DNA of 7,253 nt from Clostridiales bacterium (GTDB lineage: Bacteria > Bacillota > Clostridia > Oscillospirales > JAAYOS01): NCBI GenBank assembly GCA_012521525.1, contig JAAYMG010000143.1:1-7253 (forward strand). Reading direction: 5' to 3'. The notes beneath the pieces are model-generated. The model ran no database searches and had not been told where the DNA came from. It was given only the letters and a program-made list of their open reading frames with translations. Made by a program: the position numbers and the translations under genes. Shown in pieces: positions 1 to 5,894 of this stretch (its first letter is position 1; every line of letters begins with the position of its first letter).

Positions 1-7
1 AAGGAGG
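1..7 (+). promoter_or_regulatory. Ribosome binding site of fliQ
   Basis: AAGGAGG at the left edge is a near-perfect Shine-Dalgarno sequence, 7 bases before the GTG at 15. It decides in favour of the GTG as start, since the ATG codons at 10 and 13 are in other reading frames. Confidence 0.85.
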
Positions 8-14
8 AAATGAT

Positions 15-290
15 GTGACGCAAGGCCAGGTCCTCACCATAATGAAAGAAGCTTTGCTTGTCGCCTTGAAATTGGCACTGCCCATGCTGCTCGTCAGCAT
101 AGTGATTGGCCTTGTGATAGCGATATTTCAGGCAGCGACGCAAATCCACGAACAGACACTTACGTTCGTTCCAAAGGCAATAGCCATCGCCCTGTTATTG
201 CTTTTTCTGGGAACATGGATGTCCACGGTCCTCATAGAATTCATGCAGTACCTGTTTGACATTATGAGAAATCTAGAGGGTTACATGTGA
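15..290 (+). CDS. fliQ: FliQ, flagellar type III export gate membrane protein
   Basis: FliQ is a small inner-membrane protein that, with FliP and FliR, forms the export channel at the base of the flagellum. The 91-residue product matches the family's usual length of about 90. It has two hydrophobic segments, about residues 14-37 and 52-76, joined by the conserved FQAATQI stretch (38-44) and EQTLTFVPK (46-54). The start is a GTG at 15, chosen because AAGGAGG at 1-7 lies 7 bases upstream and the family begins with an M-T-x-G-Q-V-type sequence. A UGA at 16-18 in another frame overlaps this start; by analogy with the fliQ/fliR junction it may be the stop of an upstream gene, presumably fliP, but too little is visible to prove it. 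The gene overlaps fliR by 4 bases. Identification is very secure; the non-AUG start is inferred. Confidence 0.96.
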   Translation: MTQGQVLTIMKEALLVALKLALPMLLVSIVIGLVIAIFQAATQIHEQTLTFVPKAIAIALLLLFLGTWMSTVLIEFMQYLFDIMRNLEGYM

Positions 291-1060
291 GTATAGTTTT
301 TAACGAGTTTACTACCTATCTGCTGGTGTTTGCGAGAATGTGCGGGATGCTGTTGACAAATCCGCTTTTCTCACGCTCAAACATTCCGTTACAGGTACGG
401 CTGATATATGTTTTGGTGCTGTCTGTATTGATCGCTCCGGTTCTGGACAGATCGGGAATCGCAAATTTTACGGACATCGATTTTGCCCTTGCCGTGTTGC
501 TGGAAGCCTTGACAGGGATAGCGATCGGGATCATATTTCAGCTTTTCTACTACATGCTGCTCACAATAGGAGACATTACAGACTTCAGCCTTGGCTTGTC
601 AATGTCAAAGGTGTTCGATCCCGGAAGCGATATTCAGATGTCTATATCAGGCACGGTATTTTCCGTGATTTTTGTACTATACATGTTCACTACCAACAGC
701 CATCTGGAGTTGATAAGGGTCTTTGCCTCCTCATACAGGATCATACCCATAGGTGTGACGGCATTCAACGCCGAATTCGGGCCCTTCCTTTCAAACCTGT
801 TTGCCGGTTTGTTCTCCTTTTTGCTAAAGATGGCGCTGCCCTTCATGATGTCACAGTTTATCCTCGAAGCTTCTATGGGGATCCTCATGAAGATAGTACC
901 GCAGATCCATGTCTTCGTGATGAATATCCAAATGAAACTGCTGCTGGGTTTGGGACTTATGTTCCTGCTTGCCGTACCGATATCGGCTTTTCTGGACAAC
1001 TACATCTCGGTTCTGTTTTCAGGTTTTGATGCTGCTTTCAAGGTGCTGGCGCCCTCCTGA
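287..1060 (+). CDS. fliR: FliR, flagellar type III export gate membrane protein
   Basis: FliR is an integral membrane protein that completes the FliPQR export pore. The product is 257 residues, close to the 255-261 usual for stand-alone FliR, and is strongly hydrophobic with about six membrane segments. Family features visible include the early L-V-F-A-R-M-C-G-M stretch, N-P-L-F-S, the central E-A-L-T-G-I-A-I-G-I segment, G-L-S-M-S-K-V-F-D-P, and Q-I-H-V-F near residue 205. It starts with GTG at 287 inside a GTGA overlap: the fliQ UGA occupies 288-290, and AGAGGG at 275-280 is the likely ribosome binding site, so the two genes are probably translationally coupled. In some clostridia FliR is fused to FlhB; here a stop at 1058-1060 separates them, although flhB continues in the same reading frame after 81 bases. 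Confidence 0.96.
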   Translation: MSIVFNEFTTYLLVFARMCGMLLTNPLFSRSNIPLQVRLIYVLVLSVLIAPVLDRSGIANFTDIDFALAVLLEALTGIAIGIIFQLFYYMLLTIGDITDFSLGLSMSKVFDPGSDIQMSISGTVFSVIFVLYMFTTNSHLELIRVFASSYRIIPIGVTAFNAEFGPFLSNLFAGLFSFLLKMALPFMMSQFILEASMGILMKIVPQIHVFVMNIQMKLLLGLGLMFLLAVPISAFLDNYISVLFSGFDAAFKVLAPS

Positions 1061-1066
1061 TGTACG

Positions 1067-1088
1067 GCCGGACGGATGCGCTTCCGGC
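1067..1088 (+). other. Small inverted repeat in the fliR-flhB gap
   Basis: GCCGGA at 1067-1072 pairs perfectly with TCCGGC at 1083-1088 around a 10-base spacer. The spacer can add a CG/CG pair around a GATG tetraloop, with a 2-base bulge. It lies in the longest intergenic gap of the window (1061-1141). No U-run follows, so it is not a standard terminator. It could shape the transcript or be chance. Confidence 0.35.
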
Positions 1089-1126
1089 GGCATCACAAAA
1101 GATGATAGGGTTGTAATGCGGTTAAC

Positions 1127-1134
1127 GAGGGGGG
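1127..1134 (+). promoter_or_regulatory. Ribosome binding site deciding the TTG start of flhB
   Basis: GAGGGGGG lies 7 bases upstream of the TTG at 1142. No ATG or GTG in that frame is as well placed, and the protein homology begins directly after the TTG, so this site supports a TTG start. Confidence 0.7.
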
Positions 1135-1141
1135 ATTTGCT

Positions 1142-2206
1142 TTGCCGGGCGAGAAGACCGAGAAAGCCACACCTAAACGAAGGCAGGAGGAAAGGAAAAG
1201 AGGAAATATCTTTCAAAGCCGCGAAATCGTAGTCATCGCTTCGCTCCTGATTTTGTTCTACTCGCTCAGGGCACTCTCTCCGCACATTCTGAGTTCTCTT
1301 CAGGAGAATACCCGCAAGCTTATCCTGCTGACCGGAGAAATCGATGTCCTGACGATTTCGGATACCAGAAAACTTTTTTCGGACATATGCATCCTCATTG
1401 CAACGTCTGTTCTCCCGCTTTTGATTATCGGCGGACTGGTCGCAATAGTGTTTACGATGGCACAGACAAGGATGCTTGTCACAACGAAGCAGATCGGGTT
1501 CAAAATGAACAGGCTGAACCCCCTTCAGGGATTCAAAAGGATGTTTTCGGTCCGCTCCATGGTTGAGATCACGAAATCGCTGCTGAAAATCGCAATCCTC
1601 GGCTACATAATCTATATCAGCCTTTTTGATGAGATCCTGCTGCTCCCCAGATTGATGGATATGTCGATAGAAAACGCACTGTCATACGCCGGCAGGCTTA
1701 TCATGTCGGTCGTAACGACCTCGGCTGCCATATTCGCCGTCATTGCTGCTCTCGACTACCTGTATCAATGGTGGGACTATGAAAGAAATATCCGCATGAC
1801 AAAGCAGGAAATCAAGGAGGAATTCAAGGAGACTGAGGGGGACCCCCTCATAAAAAGCCGTATCAAGGAACGGCAGCGGGCGATATCCCAGATGCGCATG
1901 ATGCAGAACGTGCCCAAAGCCGACGTGGTCATAAGGAACCCGACCCACTATGCCGTCGCTCTCCAATATGATCCGGACAAAAACAACGCTCCCGTGGTGG
2001 TAGCCAAAGGCGCGGACAAGCTCGCTCTAAGGATCATACGGGAAGCGGAAAAACACGACATAATCATAACCGAGAACAAGCCCCTTGCGCGAGCTCTTTA
2101 TGAATCGGTCGAAGTGGACCGGGAGATCCCGGCGGAATTTTATCAGGCCGTGGCTGAAGTGCTGGTCTTCGTATATAACCTCAGGAAGAACAGGACAAAC
2201 AAGTAA
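1142..2206 (+). CDS. flhB: FlhB, self-cleaving export gate and substrate-specificity switch
   Basis: FlhB sits at the flagellar export gate and changes export from rod/hook-type to filament-type substrates. The 354-residue product is near the roughly 360 typical of Gram-positive FlhB. It opens with the family's basic segment (E-K-T-E-K-A-T-P-K-R-R), followed by four membrane segments at about 28-46, 81-106, 144-163 and 186-206, with the conserved N-P-L-Q-G-F-K-R-M-F between the second and third. The linker carries T-E-G-D-P-L-I-K-S-R (231-240). The autocleavage motif N-P-T-H is intact at 266-269, so cleavage is expected between N266 and P267. The start is TTG, supported by a G-rich Shine-Dalgarno site and by where homology begins. 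It follows fliR after 81 bases in the same frame and is followed by flhA. A strong hairpin lies in the codons for the T-E-G-D-P-L motif. Confidence 0.97.
   Translation: MPGEKTEKATPKRRQEERKRGNIFQSREIVVIASLLILFYSLRALSPHILSSLQENTRKLILLTGEIDVLTISDTRKLFSDICILIATSVLPLLIIGGLVAIVFTMAQTRMLVTTKQIGFKMNRLNPLQGFKRMFSVRSMVEITKSLLKIAILGYIIYISLFDEILLLPRLMDMSIENALSYAGRLIMSVVTTSAAIFAVIAALDYLYQWWDYERNIRMTKQEIKEEFKETEGDPLIKSRIKERQRAISQMRMMQNVPKADVVIRNPTHYAVALQYDPDKNNAPVVVAKGADKLALRIIREAEKHDIIITENKPLARALYESVEVDREIPAEFYQAVAEVLVFVYNLRKNRTNK
1834..1850 (+). other. Perfect hairpin inside flhB
   Basis: TGAGGGGG at 1834-1841 and CCCCCTCA at 1843-1850 are perfect reverse complements around a single A. As RNA this folds into a 7-bp G/C-rich stem with a GAC triloop. 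It lies entirely within codons for the conserved T-E-G-D-P-L-I segment of FlhB. No U-run follows. The structure is directly visible; a role is not shown. Confidence 0.6.
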
Positions 2207-2209
2207 ACC

Positions 2210-2220
2210 GGAGGAGGTGA
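2210..2220 (+). promoter_or_regulatory. Ribosome binding site of flhA, favouring the start at 2227
   Basis: GGAGGAGGTGA ends directly against the ATG at 2221, which is too close for efficient initiation. The ATG at 2227, six bases downstream, has normal spacing and is therefore the preferred start. The difference is only two residues. Confidence 0.7.
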
Positions 2221-2226
2221 ATGGAC

Positions 2227-4284
2227 ATGAAGATTATGAAGAATGTGGTCTCGGTGTTTGTCATCGTCATCATCATGATGATCGTCATACCGCTGACCCC
2301 TCAGCTATTGGACTTCATGTTCATACTCAACCTCGCCCTTTCGCTGACGATCCTGCTTACCACCATGTATATAAAAGAGGCGCTTGAGTTTTCGATATTT
2401 CCGTCCCTGCTGCTGATAACCACATTGTTCCGCCTGGCGCTGAACGTTTCGGCGACCCGCCTTATCCTTCTGGAAAACGGCGCTGCGGGCCAGGTCATAA
2501 AAACATTCGGACAATTCGTCATAAGAAACAACCCGGTGGTAGGGCTCATCATATTCTTCATAATCGTCATAGTCCAGTTCATCGTCATTACTAAAGGGTC
2601 CGAACGCGTAGCCGAAGTTTCAGCGAGATTTACCCTTGACGCCATGCCCGGAAAGCAGATGGCGATCGACGCCGACCTCAACTCGGGCCTCATCGACGAG
2701 GACCAGGCCAGGGAGAGGCGACAGAAGATCCAGAGGGAAGCGGACTTCTTCGGATCCATGGACGGTGCTTCCAAGTTTGTCAAGGGCGATGCTATCGTAG
2801 CGATAATCATCACGCTTATAAACCTGATCGGCGGCACGATAATGGGCTTTATCAACAATGCCGGCACGTTCAGCGAGATCATGGGGATCTACCTGACTGC
2901 GACCGTCGGAAACGGCCTTATTTCCCAGATGCCCGCCCTGCTGATCTCCGTTTCTACAGGTATGATGGTGACCAGGTCGGCGTCCGAGTCCGACCTGAAT
3001 ACTGATGTCATTAAACAGTTCTTTTCCCAGCCCGTCGTCCTGATCATCGGTGGGATCGGGATCGGTTCGATGATGCTGATCCCTGGCTTTCCCGCGCTGC
3101 AGCTCTTAATCGTATCCGCGATCCTGACCGGAGTCGGGCTTGTGATGCGCAGGAGGATGAAGCTTGCACTTGCTTCTCCCGCGGCGCCTGAAACGAGTAC
3201 GAAGGAGATAGCCAGCGAAGCGGAGTATTACAGGGACATAAGCAATGTTTATTCACTGCTATCGGTGGAGCAAATAGAAATGGAATTCGGATATAGTCTC
3301 CTGCCTTTGGTGGACGAGCAGATAGGAGGCAGTTTTATCGACAGGGTGGTAATGCTGCGCAAACAGTTTGCCACCGAGATGGGATTTGTGATCCCTTCGG
3401 TCAAGCTCAGGGACTCAAGCAGGCTGAATCCGAACCAGTACGCTATCAAGTTCAAGGGTGAAGAGATCGCGAGGGGGGATGTGCTGGTCGACCATTATCT
3501 GGCACTTGCTCCTGACGGGGTCACCGAGGAGATAGACGGGATCGAAACTACAGAGCCCGCATTCGGTATCCCTGCCAAGTGGTTCAGTGAGGACAAGCGC
3601 ATAAAGGCTGAGCTTGCCGGATATACGCTCATCGATCCGACTTCAGTTATCATCACCCACCTCTCCGAGATCATCAAGAGACACGCCCATGAGCTGCTCA
3701 CGCGACAGGAAGTCAATACACTTCTTGAAAACCTGAAAAAGGTCAACGCGGTGCTTGTCAATGACCTTATCCCGTCCGTCGTTCAGATGGCTGATCTGCA
3801 GAAGGTGCTTGCAAATCTCCTGCGGGAAGGCGTACCGATCAGGGATCTTGAAACCATATTGGAGACGATGGGGGACTATATGCCCGCCGTTAAGGACATA
3901 GACCTGGTTACCGAATATGTGCGCCAGGCTTTGAAACGCTCCATCACGCGCAGATTTGCAGACGCGGGGCGGATAAAAGTCGTTACACTCGATGCGCAGA
4001 TCGAAAACCTGATCATGAACTCAGTCAAAAAGATGGAAACAGGTTCTTACCTCTCATTGGAACCTCAGGTCATCCAGAGTATAGTTCAGACCACGGACAA
4101 CGAACTGAATAAAGTCCGGGATCTGGTGGAGCACTCGATAGTACTTACCTCACCCATAGTCAGGGTTTACTTCAAGAAGCTGATTGACCAGTTTATTCCG
4201 GATGTCGTGGTGCTGTCATTCAATGAAGTGGACAGCAACGTCCAGATCCAGGCGCTTGGCAACATATCGATGGCCGGGGCGTAA
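2227..4284 (+). CDS. flhA: FlhA, flagellar type III export gate ring protein
   Basis: FlhA (FHIPEP family) uses the proton gradient to drive flagellar export, and its cytoplasmic ring docks substrate-chaperone complexes. From the ATG at 2227 it is 685 residues, within the family's usual 675-700. The N-terminal membrane half (about 1-306, roughly eight segments) holds the signature R-L-A-L-N-V-S-A-T-R (69-78), the cytoplasmic loop beginning G-S-E-R-V-A-E-V-S-A-R-F at 124 with D-A-M-P-G-K-Q-M-A-I-D-A-D following, and K-G-D-A with the conserved acidic residue at D188. A basic patch M-R-R-R-M-K (307-312) marks the switch to the cytoplasmic domain. The C-terminal domain is complete. An alternative ATG at 2221 would add two residues but is too close to the Shine-Dalgarno sequence. 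The sigma factor gene follows after only 18 bases; flhF and flhG, often found next, are absent here. Confidence 0.97.
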   Translation: MKIMKNVVSVFVIVIIMMIVIPLTPQLLDFMFILNLALSLTILLTTMYIKEALEFSIFPSLLLITTLFRLALNVSATRLILLENGAAGQVIKTFGQFVIRNNPVVGLIIFFIIVIVQFIVITKGSERVAEVSARFTLDAMPGKQMAIDADLNSGLIDEDQARERRQKIQREADFFGSMDGASKFVKGDAIVAIIITLINLIGGTIMGFINNAGTFSEIMGIYLTATVGNGLISQMPALLISVSTGMMVTRSASESDLNTDVIKQFFSQPVVLIIGGIGIGSMMLIPGFPALQLLIVSAILTGVGLVMRRRMKLALASPAAPETSTKEIASEAEYYRDISNVYSLLSVEQIEMEFGYSLLPLVDEQIGGSFIDRVVMLRKQFATEMGFVIPSVKLRDSSRLNPNQYAIKFKGEEIARGDVLVDHYLALAPDGVTEEIDGIETTEPAFGIPAKWFSEDKRIKAELAGYTLIDPTSVIITHLSEIIKRHAHELLTRQEVNTLLENLKKVNAVLVNDLIPSVVQMADLQKVLANLLREGVPIRDLETILETMGDYMPAVKDIDLVTEYVRQALKRSITRRFADAGRIKVVTLDAQIENLIMNSVKKMETGSYLSLEPQVIQSIVQTTDNELNKVRDLVEHSIVLTSPIVRVYFKKLIDQFIPDVVVLSFNEVDSNVQIQALGNISMAGA

Positions 4285-4302
4285 CGGAAGGGGTGATATC
4301 TT

Positions 4303-5082
4303 ATGGCCACACGTGCGAGAGCTGTCGGTTTGGACAAAAGCCCGACCGAACTGATCAAAAAATACCGTGATACGGGCGATATCGAGATAAGGAACGAGAT
4401 CGTGATGCGCTACAGCTACATAGCAAAGACGGTGGCCACACAGATGCGCGGAATCACCTCCGGGTATGCGGATGTTGAAGACATCGTGAACCAGGGAATC
4501 ATTGCACTGATAGATTGCGTGGAGCGTTTTGAACCCGAAAAGGAAGTAAAATTCGAGACATATGCATTCCTGCGGGTCCGGGGTGCGGTGATCGACTTTA
4601 TCAGAAAACAGGACTGGCGCCCGCGGCGTCTCAAGAAAACGGCCAGGGAAGTCTCTGCCGCATATGACGAATTGTCCAACGTGCTGATGCGCGAGCCGTC
4701 AAGCAAGGAGATGTCAGAATACCTCAACATTTCGGAGGAAGAGCTCCACAGGCACTATATGGAGATTTCCAGGTCCAACGTATTGTCCTTTGAAGCCTTG
4801 CTGGAAAATGCGCTCCAAACGGAAATACTGTCCCCCGACGAGGAGGACGGAAGTTTGCCGGAGCAGACCCTGTTCAGGCAGGAGCTGGAGAAGGAGCTTG
4901 CAAAGGCAATAGATTCGCTTTCCGAACGCGAAAGGCTGGTCATCTCACTTTACTACTATGAAAACCTTAAGCTGGCTGAGATTTCGACGGTACTCGGGGT
5001 CAGCGAGTCAAGGGTTTGCCAGATCCATTCAAAAGCCATAGAAAAGATGAAAAAGACGCTGGAAGACTATATGAAAGGGTGA
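4303..5082 (+). CDS. fliA: Flagellar sigma factor of the FliA/SigD (sigma-28) family
   Basis: This is an alternative RNA polymerase sigma factor expected to direct late flagellar and chemotaxis genes. The 259 residues compare with about 254 in Bacillus SigD. Region 2 spans about 28-105: D-V-E-D-I-V-N-Q-G in region 2.1/2.2, F-E-T-Y-A-F-L-R-V-R-G-A-V-I-D and R-K-Q-D-W-R-P-R in 2.3/2.4, the last close to the K-E-D-W-L-P-R of SigD. Region 3 covers about 115-165. Region 4 runs from about 193 to the end, with the helix-turn-helix L-A-E-I-S-T-V-L-G-V-S-E-S-R-V-C-Q at 224-240. The start has a good ribosome site (GGAAGGGGTGA, 4286-4296). The gene lies 18 bases after flhA and 5 bases before the first rod gene, so it should be co-expressed with the export genes. 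I saw no anti-sigma gene (flgM). The symbol could equally be sigD. Confidence 0.94.
   Translation: MATRARAVGLDKSPTELIKKYRDTGDIEIRNEIVMRYSYIAKTVATQMRGITSGYADVEDIVNQGIIALIDCVERFEPEKEVKFETYAFLRVRGAVIDFIRKQDWRPRRLKKTAREVSAAYDELSNVLMREPSSKEMSEYLNISEEELHRHYMEISRSNVLSFEALLENALQTEILSPDEEDGSLPEQTLFRQELEKELAKAIDSLSERERLVISLYYYENLKLAEISTVLGVSESRVCQIHSKAIEKMKKTLEDYMKG
5074..5082 (+). promoter_or_regulatory. Ribosome binding site of the first rod gene, inside the sigma gene end
   Basis: AAAGGGTGA spans the last codons and the UGA stop of the sigma gene and sits 5 bases before the ATG at 5088. It decides the start at 5088 over a longer in-frame TTG option at 5016, and implies that translation of the two genes is coupled. 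Confidence 0.7.
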
Positions 5083-5087
5083 AGCAG

Positions 5088-5843
5088 ATGTCGACGGGGT
5101 TCTATACTGCTGCTGCGGGAATGCTGACTCAGCAGAGGACGATCAACGTACTGGCCAACAATCTTCTCAACCATGATACCCCGGGTTTCCGCTCAGAGCG
5201 TGTCGTGACAACGACTTTTGAGCAGGAAATGCTGACAAGGATCGAAAACGGGAACACCGGAATGATCGGAAGCGGCTCACCGATCCGCATCGTGGACCAG
5301 GTCGTTTCCGATTTCGGAAGCGGTATGCTTGAGCAGACAGACCGCCCATTCGATTTCGCGATCAACGGTGAAGGGTACTTCGCAGTCCGGGGGACGGACA
5401 ACATATACCTGACGAGGAACGGGGCTTTCAGCCTTGATGCGGAAGGTTACCTCGCGCTTGAAGGCATAGGCAGGGTCATAGGAGAAAACGGAGATATTTA
5501 TATCGGGAGTTCCGACTTCAGCGTTACCGGGGACGGATTTATCTACGACGAAAACGGATATCTGATCAACAGGTTTTATATCGCTCCCGCACAGCAGGCC
5601 GAAGGACTGCAAAGGACCGAAAACGGGCTTTACGTTTTGGAAGGGGAGCTCGGGCCGGCCCAGCAGATCGTGCCCGAGGGTACCGAAATCATGCAATACT
5701 TCATAGAAAAATCCAATGTGGATATCAACAGGGAACTGTCACTGATCATGGAAGCGCAAAGGAATTTCCAGGCTTTGAGCAGGATACTGCAGGGTATTGA
5801 CGAAATCAATCATAAATCAGCAACACAAATCGCATCGCTCTGA
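5088..5843 (+). CDS. flgF: Flagellar rod / hook-basal-body protein, FlgF-FlgG family (FlhO-like)
   Basis: This is one of two adjacent rod proteins, expected to be exported by the FlhA/FlhB gate and to polymerise into the drive-shaft rod across the envelope. It has 251 residues and no cleaved signal peptide, as is usual for the family. The N-terminal helix and rod signature are at about 5-34 (F-Y-T-A-A-A-G-M, then A-N-N-L-L-N-H-D-T-P-G-F), followed by F-D-F-A-I-N-G-E-G-Y-F-A-V (88-100) and T-R-N-G-A-F (109-114). The C-terminal helix contains E-A-Q-R-N-F-Q-A-L-S-R (222-232). The signature has L-L-N where L-A-N is usual. The ATG at 5088 fits both the family start and the ribosome site. It ends with I-N-H-K-S-A-T-Q-I-A-S-L, unlike its neighbour. 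Assignment to FlgF rather than FlgG rests on order and divergence and is only moderate; the family is certain. Confidence 0.85.
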   Translation: MSTGFYTAAAGMLTQQRTINVLANNLLNHDTPGFRSERVVTTTFEQEMLTRIENGNTGMIGSGSPIRIVDQVVSDFGSGMLEQTDRPFDFAINGEGYFAVRGTDNIYLTRNGAFSLDAEGYLALEGIGRVIGENGDIYIGSSDFSVTGDGFIYDENGYLINRFYIAPAQQAEGLQRTENGLYVLEGELGPAQQIVPEGTEIMQYFIEKSNVDINRELSLIMEAQRNFQALSRILQGIDEINHKSATQIASL

Positions 5844-5859
5844 TGACCGCGAATTTCAC

Positions 5860-5880
5860 CCGGCATGGTTCCGATGCCGG
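5860..5880 (+). other. Perfect hairpin before the second rod gene
   Basis: CCGGCAT at 5860-5866 pairs perfectly with ATGCCGG at 5874-5880 across a 7-base loop. It lies between the stop of the first rod gene (5841-5843) and the ATG of the second at 5895. The 3' arm runs straight into GGAG at 5879-5882, a possible weak ribosome site 12 bases before the start. No U-run follows, so termination is unlikely; RNA stability or translational control is possible. Confidence 0.5.
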
Positions 5881-5894
5881 AGATGGGGGAGACC

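Noticed and set aside
1..18. The end of fliP overlapping fliQ
   Set aside because: A UGA at 16-18 could be the fliP stop, and another UGA lies at 11-13, but five codons are too few to identify the gene, so no feature was called.
340..1029. A 229-codon open frame on the + strand inside fliR
   Set aside because: It is shifted relative to a clear fliR gene, and its product is rich in Arg, His, Cys and Asp with no domain order or hydrophobic pattern, as expected of a shadow frame.
1112..1117. TGTAAT before flhB as a possible -10 promoter element
   Set aside because: No -35-like hexamer lies at a suitable distance (GGCATC would be at 17 bases), and no sigma-28 type TAAA/GCCGATAA pair is present.
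2269..2282. A 14-base palindrome (ATCATCATGATGAT) near the flhA start
   Set aside because: It arises from ATC and ATG codons for the Ile/Met-rich first membrane segment, and the hairpin would be weak and A/T-rich.
2301..2882. A 193-codon open frame on the - strand opposite flhA
   Set aside because: It lies wholly opposite the conserved membrane half of flhA, has no ribosome site I could recognise, and its composition is explained by the complementary flhA codons.
5016..5087. A longer start for the first rod protein
   Set aside because: The extra 24 residues overlap the sigma gene's helix-turn-helix end, do not resemble rod proteins, and a good ribosome site supports the ATG at 5088.
5652..5661. 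GGGCCGGCCC palindrome in the first rod gene
   Set aside because: A short G/C palindrome within coding sequence, with no loop, tract or context to suggest a function.
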